6,964 nt of DNA, taken from assembly GCA_030629485.1 (NCBI GenBank), contig DAOVOW010000098.1, positions 1-6,964 of the forward strand. Reading direction: 5' to 3'. This document shows, in pieces, positions 1-6,790 of the stretch; within the stretch, counting starts at the first letter, position 1, and every line of letters begins with the position of its first letter. The translations under genes and the position numbers were made by a program. This DNA is from a bacterium (lineage in GTDB: Bacteria > Zixibacteria > MSB-5A5 > GN15 > FEB-12). The notes below the pieces were generated by a model. The model was not told the DNA's origin and did not search any database. It saw only the letters and a list, made by a program, of their open reading frames with translations.

Positions 1-1
1 C

Positions 2-1426
2 ACCGTCGACTGGGGCTATGGCGAGCAGACGATCAAGAACAAGAACTATGCCTTCACTATCGAGGTAGGTTCCTACAGCGACAACTTTTGGCCGCCGTTG
101 GATCGCGTTGAACCGTTGGTTGCCGAGAACATGGGACCGGCGCTTTTTCTGATCGAGATGGCCGGCGGCATTCACCAGATTGCGCCGCCCGTACCGCCGG
201 TGCTGTATGTCGCCGACTCAGTCGACAGCTTTGGGTATGACGTAGCCTGGAGCCATGACGATACACTGAACCCGGCCGTTTACTATGAACTGGTGGAGAT
301 GCAGGACTTCCAGCGTATCACCGATGAAGCGGATGACTTCGACAACTGGAGCAACAATCAGTTTTCAATCTCCACCGCTCGTAAGCACTCCTTTCCCTCA
401 AGTTTCTACTCCGAGTCCGGTCACAACTTCAACCGATATATCCAGACCCTCAGCGCTGTCTCAGTGCAGCCGGGTGACAGCCTGAAAGTGTGGCTCTGGT
501 ACGACATCGAATCCAACTGGGACTATGCCTATGTCGAAGTGTCAGGCGATGGTGTAACCTTCACGCCGATAGCGGGCAACGTTACTACCAACTACGATCC
601 GCACGGTAACAATCGAGGCAACGGTATAACCGGCTCTTCGGGTGGCTGGACTGAGGCGATGTTTGATCTGGCTGATTATGTCGGGCAGTCGGTGTACATC
701 CGAATCAGCTATGAGACCGACGGATCGGTGGCCGGAGAAGGTATCTACGTCGACGACATCTACCCCGTTGAAGGTTACGGCTCGGAGACCATTGTTGCTT
801 CAGAGATAACGGACACGTCGTACAGTTTCACCGACCATGCCATCGGTACCTATTATTACAGGGTGCGCGCTCAGGATGCTGAGGATCAGTGGTCGGCTTT
901 CTCGGCCGTCAGCGAAACCTATGTGGGCTCCTTCTATATCTGTGTTGACTCCGACGGTGACGGCTTTGGTGATCCCGGTCACCCGGAGAACATGTGCCCC
1001 GACGACAACTGTCCGACCACCTACAACCCGACTCAGGCTGACGCCGACAGCGACGGTATCGGCGACGCCTGCGACGACTGCCCCAACGATCCGGAGAACG
1101 ACGTCGACGGCGATCTTGTCTGCGGTGATATCGATAACTGTCCGACCATCGCCAACGCCGGTCAGGAGGACACCGACGAAGATGGTATCGGCGACGCCTG
1201 TTGCTGTACGCTGCGAGGTAACGTCGACCACGCCGGGGGCGGTGAGACGCTGGACATCGCCGATTTGATCTGGGTTGTTGATTACATGTTCAACGAAGGG
1301 GAGGGCTTCGGCTGTCCCATGGAGGCGGACATTGATGGCAATGGCTCCGGCCCGGACATTGCCGATTTGGTGTATCTGGTCGATTATATGTTCAACGAAG
1401 GTCCGCCGCCGCCGGTCTGCCCGTAG
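2..1426 (+). CDS. Secreted M14 zinc carboxypeptidase, C-terminal part (5' end missing), with jelly-roll, thrombospondin type 3 and dockerin-like domains
   Basis: The frame is open from base 2, so the gene enters from the left; 474 residues are visible, numbered here from base 2. Residues 1-57 match the end of an M14 metallocarboxypeptidase: the stretch YAFTIEVG holds the likely catalytic general-base Glu21, followed by the usual FWPP and an EN-containing helix. The zinc ligands and substrate-binding residues lie outside the window. Residues about 63-101 and 268-306 look like two halves of a fibronectin type III fold, separated by a jelly-roll resembling MAM or immune inhibitor A modules ([18 protein letters not shown], later GIYVDDIYP). 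Two thrombospondin type 3 repeats (315-400) and two dockerin-like EF-hand repeats (403-474) end the protein. The enzyme probably acts outside the cytoplasm, trimming C-terminal residues from peptides, with calcium stiffening the tail. The family call is firm; substrate and anchoring are inferred. A TTG at base 98 is internal, not the start. Confidence 0.88.
   Translation, partial: TVDWGYGEQTIKNKNYAFTIEVGSYSDNFWPPLDRVEPLVAENMGPALFLIEMAGGIHQIAPPVPPVLYVADSVDSFGYDVAWSHDDTLNPAVYYELVEMQDFQRITDEADDFDNWSNNQFSISTARKHSFPSSFYSESGHNFNRYIQTLSAVSVQPGDSLKVWLWYDIESNWDYAYVEVSGDGVTFTPIAGNVTTNYDPHGNNRGNGITGSSGGWTEAMFDLADYVGQSVYIRISYETDGSVAGEGIYVDDIYPVEGYGSETIVASEITDTSYSFTDHAIGTYYYRVRAQDAEDQWSAFSAVSETYVGSFYICVDSDGDGFGDPGHPENMCPDDNCPTTYNPTQADADSDGIGDACDDCPNDPENDVDGDLVCGDIDNCPTIANAGQEDTDEDGIGDACCCTLRGNVDHAGGGETLDIADLIWVVDYMFNEGEGFGCPMEADIDGNGSGPDIADLVYLVDYMFNEGPPPPVCP
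944..1201 (+). repeat. Region encoding two thrombospondin type 3 calcium-binding repeats
   Basis: Two copies of an Asp-rich motif are encoded back to back, each ending in DGIGDAC and containing the NCPT signature. Aspartates at alternating positions and paired cysteines are typical of calcium-bound thrombospondin type 3 repeats. At the DNA level a 17-base stretch (GGTATCGGCGACGCCTG) is identical at 1055-1071 and 1184-1200, which suggests duplication or gene conversion. In secreted bacterial proteins such repeats usually form a rigid stalk between the catalytic part and the C-terminal module. Confidence 0.88.
1211..1423 (+). repeat. Region encoding a doubled dockerin-like (EF-hand) C-terminal module
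   Basis: Two copies of a roughly 35-residue unit close the carboxypeptidase. Both contain (L)DIADL or PDIADL followed by VDYMFNEG, and the unit ends in Cys. The second copy has D-x-D-x-N spacing (D443, D445, N447 of the visible fragment) and a later Asp, as in dockerin/EF-hand calcium loops; the first loop is longer and Gly-rich. Dockerin type I modules bind cohesins in cellulosomes. In FCB-type bacteria similar tails end many unrelated secreted proteins, where a role in surface attachment or sorting is plausible but unproven. No cohesin is encoded in this window. Confidence 0.75.
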
Positions 1427-1494
1427 ACGCCGACTCCTTTGCGGCGCTCCTTATGATCGAAGGACAGGCGGCAGTCTGATGTCGATTTATGTCC

Positions 1495-1523
1495 TTGCCA
1501 TTCTGGAGGCCGCAGACTATTAT
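1495..1523 (+). promoter_or_regulatory. Predicted sigma-70-type promoter for the DUF3857 pair
   Basis: TTGCCA at 1495-1500 matches the -35 consensus at 5 of 6 positions, and TATTAT at 1518-1523 matches the -10 at 5 of 6. The spacer is exactly 17 bases. Initiation would fall near 1530, giving a leader of roughly 95 bases before the ATG at 1626. It is the only promoter-like pair I found between the carboxypeptidase and the operon. Prediction from sequence alone. Confidence 0.6.
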
Positions 1524-1611
1524 TCCTAAGGCTATTTTGTCAGGGATGGGACTCCATTTTGTCTGGGGCTCCCGGGAGTAAGAAAGGTGTAAATGAGGGC
1601 TTGGGTCCGCC

Positions 1612-1618
1612 GGAGGAG
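1612..1618 (+). promoter_or_regulatory. Strong Shine-Dalgarno sequence fixing the start at 1626
   Basis: GGAGGAG lies 7 bases before the ATG at 1626. An in-frame ATG at 1593 would add 11 Arg-rich residues ahead of the signal peptide and has only a weaker AAAGG-type site. The strong site and the better signal peptide geometry favour 1626. Confidence 0.8.
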
Positions 1619-1625
1619 TAGTATA

Positions 1626-3572
1626 ATGAGAACCACTAAAAGTCTCCAACTGTATCTATTGGCGGTGGTGCTGATCATTCTGGCATCAGGCATACCGGCT
1701 GCTGCTGCTGAGTGGGGTAAGGTTTCTGCAGAGGAATGGGCGCTTGGCGCTCCTGAGGATTACCCGGAGGCGAACGCTCTCATCCTCCTCGACAGTGCCA
1801 ACTTCTCCGTTGTCAAGTGGGCAATTGTGATGGACTACTATGTCCGTATCAAGGTGCTGACCCGGGCTGGGATCGATGAAGTGGGGGAGCAATCCATTTC
1901 CTGGCACAAGAAGTACGACAAAGTCAGGTGGTTGAAAGCTCACACAATCACTCCGGACGGTAAGAAGCACAAAGTAGACAAGAAGTCGATCTTCGAGAAG
2001 GAGTCGGGCAGCTACAAAACCAAAAGCTTCGCTTTTCCTGTGCTGGATTCCGGGTGCATCGTGGAGTTTAGGTACTCCATCAATAGTGAGCGGCTTGGGC
2101 GTTTACGGCCCTGGTACTTCCAGGATGACCTGTACACCTTGCGGTCACAATTGACAATGAGTCTGGCGCCGGGGTTTTCGTATGACATCGATTACTATGA
2201 GGTCCCCCGTTCTCTGCAGAACCCTGTTGTCACCAAGCACATCGATCCGAACAGTCCCAGGGGCGCCCAGCTGTTCATCAAGTCGTTTACGTGGACCATG
2301 GAGAACCTGCCGCCGGTAAAAGACGAACCGTATATGAGTTGCACGTACGATTACTGCAGCGCCCTCAGATTCCAACTGATCGGCTTTCGCGACCACCGGA
2401 TCTGGGAGGAGTTTCAGCGCACTTGGGAGGAACTCGGGCATCTCATCCAGGTGGACATTGATGATTATTGCAACGATCGTAGGCGGATTCGCGCTCTGGC
2501 GCGCGAAACCACCGCCGGCTTGAGTACGCCTGAAGAGAAATCGCGGGCGATTTTTGATTTTGTGAAGAGCGAATACCGAACAGTAGACGAATACAACAGC
2601 TACTTCTACTGCCATGACAAGATCTCTCGAATCCTCGATGACAAGTACGGCTCCGGTGAAGGTAAGAATGTACTGCTGGCTGAGATGCACAAGGCCGTTG
2701 ACATACCATCCTGGCCGGTCTTAATCAGCACCAGGGACCATGAGGAGTTCAAACCCAGATTCCCGGACCTGCGCCAGTTTAACTACATGATCACCTTTCT
2801 TCAGATCGGTGATAGCTGGGTGTTCCTCGATGCCGCCAACCGTCTGTCGGTTTACGGACTTCTGCCGCCGTCCTGCCTGGTAAACGGCGGTTTCCTGATC
2901 GACGGCAAGAAATCCCAACTGGTGAAGATAGGCGTCAATCCCATCACCTCGTACCGCGCCGACTCGAATGTAGTTCACATAGCCGCCGACGGCAGTGTGA
3001 AGGGTCGCTCAGACTGCAAGTTCGTGGGCTACTATGCGTCGCAATACAGTGAACTCTACCGCAAAGCCGACCCGCAGGAGTTTGTCGAGCAAAACTTCAC
3101 CGACCGCCTGACTGGCACCTGCACAATCGACGATTACACGTGCACGCTCGACAGCATGAATCGCTTCGTAGTTACATTGGAATTCAGCGCCGACGACATG
3201 GTGCGCAAGCTGGATAACAATGTGCTTGTGGAGCCATTGAGGTATGCTTTCAGACACAACCCGTTTAAGAGTCCCAAACGCTTCTTTCCGGTCGATTTCA
3301 TGTATGCGTTTTCCTGTTTGAACCACACGGAAGTGTTGTTTGAGGATACGACCGTTGAGATAGTGCCGCCAGCCAATACGTCTCTGGAAATCCCGGGCGC
3401 ATCTTTTGTGAGGCAAGCCTTCATGACCGATTCAAGCGTGGTAGTGCAGTCAAGGCTGCAAATCGATCAGGTTCTGTTCAAGCCGCGCCAGTACAGCCGC
3501 CTGAGAGATTTCTTTGAACAACTGGCCTTGACGTGTAACGATGAAATCGTCTTCGTCACCGACAAACCATAA
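1626..3572 (+). CDS. Exported DUF3857 / transglutaminase-like protein with a degenerate active site (probable pseudoenzyme)
   Basis: A 648-residue protein. Residues 1-28 form a signal peptide (hydrophobic core, then IPAAAA before EWG), so it is probably periplasmic or outer-surface. Residues about 50-215 resemble DUF3857, the beta-rich domain found before transglutaminase-like folds. About 284-414 match the transglutaminase-like core, and 549-644 resemble the C-terminal DUF3858-type domain (FFPVDFMYAF, later YSRLRDFFEQ). In active relatives the core reads YGDCK, FNHVI and a later Asp. Here the positions read YGSGEGK (Gly344 for Cys, bases 2655-2657), FNYMI (Tyr387 for His, 2784-2786) and FLDAANR (Asp402 kept). 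Cysteine-protease-type or cross-linking chemistry is therefore unlikely, and a binding or scaffold role is inferred. The frame is long and intact, so this is not a decaying gene. It is first in an operon with an intact-triad paralogue 17 bases downstream. The cellular function of the family is not established. Confidence 0.87.
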   Translation: MRTTKSLQLYLLAVVLIILASGIPAAAAEWGKVSAEEWALGAPEDYPEANALILLDSANFSVVKWAIVMDYYVRIKVLTRAGIDEVGEQSISWHKKYDKVRWLKAHTITPDGKKHKVDKKSIFEKESGSYKTKSFAFPVLDSGCIVEFRYSINSERLGRLRPWYFQDDLYTLRSQLTMSLAPGFSYDIDYYEVPRSLQNPVVTKHIDPNSPRGAQLFIKSFTWTMENLPPVKDEPYMSCTYDYCSALRFQLIGFRDHRIWEEFQRTWEELGHLIQVDIDDYCNDRRRIRALARETTAGLSTPEEKSRAIFDFVKSEYRTVDEYNSYFYCHDKISRILDDKYGSGEGKNVLLAEMHKAVDIPSWPVLISTRDHEEFKPRFPDLRQFNYMITFLQIGDSWVFLDAANRLSVYGLLPPSCLVNGGFLIDGKKSQLVKIGVNPITSYRADSNVVHIAADGSVKGRSDCKFVGYYASQYSELYRKADPQEFVEQNFTDRLTGTCTIDDYTCTLDSMNRFVVTLEFSADDMVRKLDNNVLVEPLRYAFRHNPFKSPKRFFPVDFMYAFSCLNHTEVLFEDTTVEIVPPANTSLEIPGASFVRQAFMTDSSVVVQSRLQIDQVLFKPRQYSRLRDFFEQLALTCNDEIVFVTDKP

Positions 3573-3589
3573 CTGAGAGCTTCTACGGT

Positions 3590-5500
3590 ATGATACAATG
3601 CAAATCTCGCGCTATGTGGCCCTTGGATGTAAGCCGCCATCTTTGCCTCACAATGCTGCTGATACTCATCTGGTCGGTGTCGGGCAATAGCGTCATCGGG
3701 GGCGGAACCGCGCCGGAGGCTGTTTATAATTCCATCACAGTGGATTGCAGAGTGAAAGGTCATCGCATTGTGGTCGAGAAGTCCGTCCGGCTTACTATCA
3801 ACAATGCACACGGCGACAAGCATAACGGGCTCGTAGTATACGAAAGCAGATACAGCAGGGTGAAAAGCGTAAGCGCGCGGGTTTTGAATGCTCCGGGGGA
3901 AGAGATCTACCGGCGCAAGAAGAAGGACCTGCGAAAAACATGTGGCTTCGGTCGCATGCAACTGTATCAGGATGTCTGTTACTACACGTGCGAGTTGGGA
4001 GCACCCAAGTACCCCTACATCATTGAGTATGATTGCAAAACCGAGGTTAAATCGTTGTTCGGCTGGCCCGGTTTGACGATGCAGTACGAAATACCAGTTG
4101 ACTACGCGTCGTACACCTTGACAATACCGGACCAGGATCGGTTCAGGTACCGGGTCTACGGTTTGTCAATCAGCCCGACAGTCGAACAGACTTCGGACGG
4201 CACGATTTACCGCTGGGAGGCTCATGATATTCCTGCGTTGGATGATGCCGGTTTCCTGCCGCCGGACCTGGAGAGTCCTGCACGAATCGTCTTCGTTCCC
4301 GAGCAGTTCGAGTTGGACGGCTATGAGTTTCAGGGTACTGACTGGACAGCCGTGGGAAGCTGGTACCATAAGTTGGCCCGAGGCCGCTACCTCCAGGAAG
4401 AGCATTTGATGAACCGGGAACCTGAGGTCGACAACATGACGGTGGCCCGGGAAATCTACGATGACGTGATCCGAACGACCAGGTATGTTGCTGTTACGAT
4501 CGGCATCGGCGGATGGCAGCCGATCGCCGCTGAAGAGACCGAGAAGACGGGCTATGGCGATTGCAAAGCGCTCACCACCCTCTTGATTTCCAGGCTTCGC
4601 AACAGCGGCCTGGAGGCCTATCCCTGTCTGCTCAGCACCAAGAGCAGTGGGCCGATCGACACCGCTTTCCCTGCCCTGCAGTTCAATCATGTGATCACGA
4701 TGGCCTTCGTGAACGGTGATACCCTCTGGATGGACCCTACCTGCCAGAATTGCCCCATGAATGATATACCTATGTCCGATGAAAACTCGGCCGTATTGAT
4801 AGTGGACTCCGGAGGCGGTTATCTAGGGCACACACCGGCCAGTACCGCTGAAGAGAACATGGTGATCCAGACGACGGACCTGCATCTGAACCGGGACCTT
4901 ACGCTGGCGTTCGACACTGAAATGAAGATCACGGGCAATGACGCGATATATATGAGGGGGCGAATCCCGAGCCTGAGCAGCGAAGAGGTCATTTCTTACA
5001 TTCATCAGAGATTCCCCGGCGCCGACCAGAAGTTCAAGATCGAATCGTATGAGATTGTGAACCTGGACGATCTGTATCAACCGCTGATTATCAAGTTCCA
5101 TGCCCAGTGTCACAAGAAGGTCGACAAACTTCGCGGGAATATATACGTCAGTCCGTTTATGCTATGCGGTCTGCGGGGCTTCGAGAAAGAAGAGCTTGAC
5201 GACCGAACGGCCCCGCTTGACTTTTACTACCCGGAGACCATGATCGATCGTTACAGTTTGCGATGGGATTCCTCTTTGGGAATTAACGAGGTCATCCCGC
5301 CGGCCGCAGACAGCCTGACAGCGTCCTTTGGTGACATCAGTCTTCAGATCGAAATCAGTAACAGTTGCATTACCCTGGAGTTAACCAAAAGGTACTTCAA
5401 TTACCGGCTTGACCCGGAATCTTTTGACGAGTTCGAGCTTTTTCGAGATCGGATGAAAGAAATCAACGGTCGCTATGTGAAGCTCTCCGCGGGGGGATGA
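3590..5500 (+). CDS. Exported DUF3857 / transglutaminase-like protein with an intact Cys-His-Asp triad
   Basis: A 636-residue protein. Its N-terminus has basic residues and a hydrophobic stretch (about 18-30) ending near SVSG, consistent with a signal peptide or anchor; there is no clear lipobox. Residues about 50-215 resemble DUF3857 and align by pattern with the upstream protein. About 265-400 form the transglutaminase-like core with Cys325 in GYGDCK (4562-4564), His367 in FNHVI (4688-4690) and Asp382 in WMDPT (4733-4735). About 540-630 resemble the usual C-terminal beta domain (LDFYYPET, later FELFRDRM). The fold supports peptide-bond or amide chemistry on the sulphur nucleophile, but the substrate is unknown. 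CxxC (Cys385, Cys388) follows the catalytic Asp directly, and Cys118, 130, 134 and 149 could form disulphides after export. The start at 3590 has a modest GAGAG site (3575-3579); ATG 3614 is the alternative and lacks one. The 17-base gap implies co-transcription and perhaps translational coupling with the upstream gene. Confidence 0.88.
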   Translation: MIQCKSRAMWPLDVSRHLCLTMLLILIWSVSGNSVIGGGTAPEAVYNSITVDCRVKGHRIVVEKSVRLTINNAHGDKHNGLVVYESRYSRVKSVSARVLNAPGEEIYRRKKKDLRKTCGFGRMQLYQDVCYYTCELGAPKYPYIIEYDCKTEVKSLFGWPGLTMQYEIPVDYASYTLTIPDQDRFRYRVYGLSISPTVEQTSDGTIYRWEAHDIPALDDAGFLPPDLESPARIVFVPEQFELDGYEFQGTDWTAVGSWYHKLARGRYLQEEHLMNREPEVDNMTVAREIYDDVIRTTRYVAVTIGIGGWQPIAAEETEKTGYGDCKALTTLLISRLRNSGLEAYPCLLSTKSSGPIDTAFPALQFNHVITMAFVNGDTLWMDPTCQNCPMNDIPMSDENSAVLIVDSGGGYLGHTPASTAEENMVIQTTDLHLNRDLTLAFDTEMKITGNDAIYMRGRIPSLSSEEVISYIHQRFPGADQKFKIESYEIVNLDDLYQPLIIKFHAQCHKKVDKLRGNIYVSPFMLCGLRGFEKEELDDRTAPLDFYYPETMIDRYSLRWDSSLGINEVIPPAADSLTASFGDISLQIEISNSCITLELTKRYFNYRLDPESFDEFELFRDRMKEINGRYVKLSAGG

Positions 5501-5501
5501 C

Positions 5502-5535
5502 GCACCGGAGATTGTGTCGATGCAATGTCCGGTGC
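5502..5535. terminator. Long hairpin between convergent genes, possible bidirectional terminator
   Basis: GCACCGGA (5502-5509) pairs with TCCGGTGC (5528-5535). After one G-G mismatch, ATTG (5511-5514) pairs with CAAT (5523-5526) around an 8-base loop. The hairpin begins one base after the stop of the + strand operon and lies about 30 bases past the stop of the - strand regulator gene. There is no T-run on either side, so it may work as a 3' end stabiliser or a Rho-assisted terminator rather than a canonical intrinsic terminator. Confidence 0.5.
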
Positions 5536-5565
5536 CGGAACGATGTAACTTCCGCCAGCAAAGAG

Positions 5566-6327
5566 CTAAACATTGGCCGCCCCGTCAATCATGTCCTTCA
5601 ACAATTGCGTTGGAAACGGCTTGCTGATCCACCCGAATATCTCACCGTCACGGCAATCGATTACACGGGATGTTTTCGAAGTCAGGATAATCCGCGTAAA
5701 CGGAATGCGGTCGTCGTTGATTAGGTGTTGGCAAATCTCGCGAGTGTGCGAGGTGCCAAACGAGCAGTCGACAACTACGTAGTCGGGGCGAAACTTGTCG
5801 ATCACCGCGGCGCAATCATACTCGCTGCCGGCAAATTTAAGGGTCAACTCGGGTGTTACCAAACTGTGCTTCAACCCCTCAGTCAAACGGCGATTACGAC
5901 TGACGACCAGCACACCGGTCCCACGCTCTTTCATCAAACGATAGTACTCGCACTCGGCGCACGCCATCGGACAGTGTAGATTGAGACGTTCAAACTGTTG
6001 GGGGACTTGTCGCAATTCATAGCAGCGACGGGCTCGACCGCGATAGGATACACAGCTTCTGCAACGTTCACTTATAGTGTCCCAATCAACTTCAAAGTTC
6101 CAACAGTACTGATAGACCGCCTGCTGTTCCGATCCGGCTTTCACTTGCGGACTACCATCCGTCCTCGGCAAGAGCGACGCCAACGATTCCCGGGGGATTC
6201 GACAGTGTCCACCCGGCGTTCGATGCGAGCGCACTTTTCCCGCCTTCACCCACCTGAGGACGGTGTCTGGCGATACGGCCAAAAGCTTCGCCGCTTCTGA
6301 CGTGGTGTAAAAGTTCTTTGTCGTCAT
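5566..6327 (-). CDS. Regulator: excisionase/MerR-like helix-turn-helix, seven-cysteine cluster and degenerate receiver domain
   Basis: A 253-residue cytoplasmic protein with no signal peptide. Residues 6-54 are a winged helix-turn-helix of the excisionase/MerR (BldC-like) type: YTTSEAAKLL, VLRWVKAGKV, then RTPGGHCRIP. Residues 75-126 hold seven cysteines spaced C75-x13-C89-x2-C92-x9-C102-x16-C119-x3-C123-x2-C126, suggesting a zinc or iron-sulphur site or a redox switch. Residues 137-250 resemble a CheY-type receiver. The acceptor Asp187 (YVVVDC), Thr216 (IILTS) and Lys236 (SKPF) are kept, but the acidic pair after the first strand is replaced by Ser143-Arg144, so normal magnesium-dependent phosphorylation is doubtful. 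It probably controls transcription in response to a metal, redox or partner signal; its targets are unknown. No kinase gene is nearby. The gene converges on the DUF3857 operon and has its own promoter. The ribosome site before the ATG is weak. Confidence 0.85.
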   Translation of the reverse strand: MTTKNFYTTSEAAKLLAVSPDTVLRWVKAGKVRSHRTPGGHCRIPRESLASLLPRTDGSPQVKAGSEQQAVYQYCWNFEVDWDTISERCRSCVSYRGRARRCYELRQVPQQFERLNLHCPMACAECEYYRLMKERGTGVLVVSRNRRLTEGLKHSLVTPELTLKFAGSEYDCAAVIDKFRPDYVVVDCSFGTSHTREICQHLINDDRIPFTRIILTSKTSRVIDCRDGEIFGWISKPFPTQLLKDMIDGAANV

Positions 6328-6362
6328 GATTATGTCTTACTGATTCTTCTGACTTTTGCGTA

Positions 6363-6391
6363 AATCTAACTCGAGTCAGTGAATCTGTCAA
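6363..6391 (-). promoter_or_regulatory. Predicted sigma-70-type promoter of the regulator gene
   Basis: Read on the - strand, TTGACA (6386-6391) is a perfect -35. After 17 bases, TAGATT (6363-6368) matches the -10 at 4 of 6 positions. The start of transcription would be near 6356, about 28 bases before the ATG. The spacer contains the perfect palindrome ACTCGAGT (6369-6376), a possible operator, perhaps for autoregulation by the encoded helix-turn-helix protein. The promoter call is sound on pattern; the operator is speculation. Confidence 0.65.
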
Positions 6392-6402
6392 TGCTTCAGC
6401 CT

Positions 6403-6419
6403 AAAAAAAGTGAAAAAAA
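6403..6419 (-). promoter_or_regulatory. Two in-phase A7 tracts upstream of the regulator promoter (UP-element or bend candidate)
   Basis: Seven A residues at 6403-6409 and seven at 6413-6419 on the + strand are offset by exactly 10 bases, about one helical turn, which is the arrangement that gives intrinsic DNA curvature. Relative to the predicted start near 6356 they lie at about -47 to -63, where UP elements contact the RNA polymerase alpha subunit. Confidence 0.5.
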
Positions 6420-6602
6420 TCACATGGCTGCTTCCTGGGCGGATCTCTGCGTTCCACTAATTGCTTGTGTCACAGGGCAATACGAAGATAGGTGGCGTAT
6501 TAAGCTTGTTTCTGTCCGGTATCATATTATCTGATAGCGTGGACATTTCAGTCGGAGTATATGGACCGGCACAGGTTGCGTATTGAAAAAGCCGTTCTGA
6601 GG

Positions 6603-6641
6603 CAATGGCGTCGGGCGACTCTGCCCGACGCAAATCCATTG
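6603..6641. repeat. Bulged stem-loop
   Basis: CAATGG (6603-6608) pairs with CCATTG (6636-6641), and CGTCGGGC (6609-6616) pairs with GCCCGACG (6623-6630) around the loop GACTCT. Five unpaired bases (6631-6635) form a one-sided bulge. The 14 base pairs are all Watson-Crick. No T-run follows it, so a simple intrinsic terminator is unlikely. Confidence 0.7.
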
Positions 6642-6653
6642 ACTGTTCTTGTG

Positions 6654-6679
6654 GCCGGTGTACGTCTTCATGCACCGGC
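6654..6679. repeat. Stem-loop
   Basis: GCCGGTG (6654-6660) pairs with CACCGGC (6673-6679). A G-T wobble and an A-T pair can extend the stem inward. It begins 13 bases after the preceding bulged stem-loop. Confidence 0.6.
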
Positions 6680-6732
6680 TCTTTCATGCTGGCGCAGTAG
6701 ACGGGGACATCCACCGCGCACGGAAAAGGTCC

Positions 6733-6761
6733 CCTCTTTGAGAGGCGTCGCGCCGCTGGCG
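6733..6761. repeat. Two small adjacent hairpins
   Basis: CCTCT (6733-6737) pairs with AGAGG (6741-6745), and CGCC (6751-6754) pairs with GGCG (6758-6761), both with three-base loops. An alternative longer pairing of TCCCC (6730-6734) with GGGGA (6761-6765) would compete with them. Each is short and could be chance in GC-rich sequence. Confidence 0.35.
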
Positions 6762-6790
6762 GGGAGTGTTGATAAACCTCGTGCACGGTT

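Larger units (their letters stand above)
1427..1625 (+). other. Intergenic region with weak hairpins and the leader of the downstream operon
   Basis: About 200 bases separate the carboxypeptidase stop from the next gene. Just after the stop, CGCCG (1428-1432) can pair with CGGCG (1442-1446). Further on, AAGGACA (1460-1466) can pair with TGTCCTT (1490-1496) across a 23-base loop. Neither is followed by a T-run, so neither is a canonical intrinsic terminator, though either could mark the transcript end. CTCCCGGGAG at 1569-1578 is a perfect 10-base palindrome in the predicted leader. No recognised riboswitch was seen. Confidence 0.4.

Noticed and set aside
800..1231. 143-residue open frames on both strands over the thrombospondin repeat region
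   Set aside because: They are frame shadows created by the repeated Asp- and Gly-rich codons of the carboxypeptidase tail. The real frame carries clear domains.
1593..1625. Upstream in-frame ATG as start of the first DUF3857 protein
   Set aside because: It would put an Arg-rich extension before a good signal peptide, and a strong GGAGGAG sits at the right distance from the ATG at 1626.
2145..2690. 181-residue open frame on the - strand inside the first DUF3857 gene
   Set aside because: It lies wholly antisense to a well-supported gene and shows no family features.
5497..5979. Short + strand open frames opposite the regulator gene
   Set aside because: They are antisense to the regulator, whose domains and promoter are convincing, and they resemble no protein family.
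6520..6536. Dyad TATCA-N7-TGATA as an operator
   Set aside because: The arms are only five bases, AT-rich, and not next to any gene start or convincing promoter.
6491..6586. Direct repeat GGTGGCGTATTAA / GGTTGCGTATTGA (6491-6503 and 6574-6586)
   Set aside because: Only 11 of 13 bases match and there are two copies 83 bases apart, so chance is likely. Not a CRISPR or iteron array.
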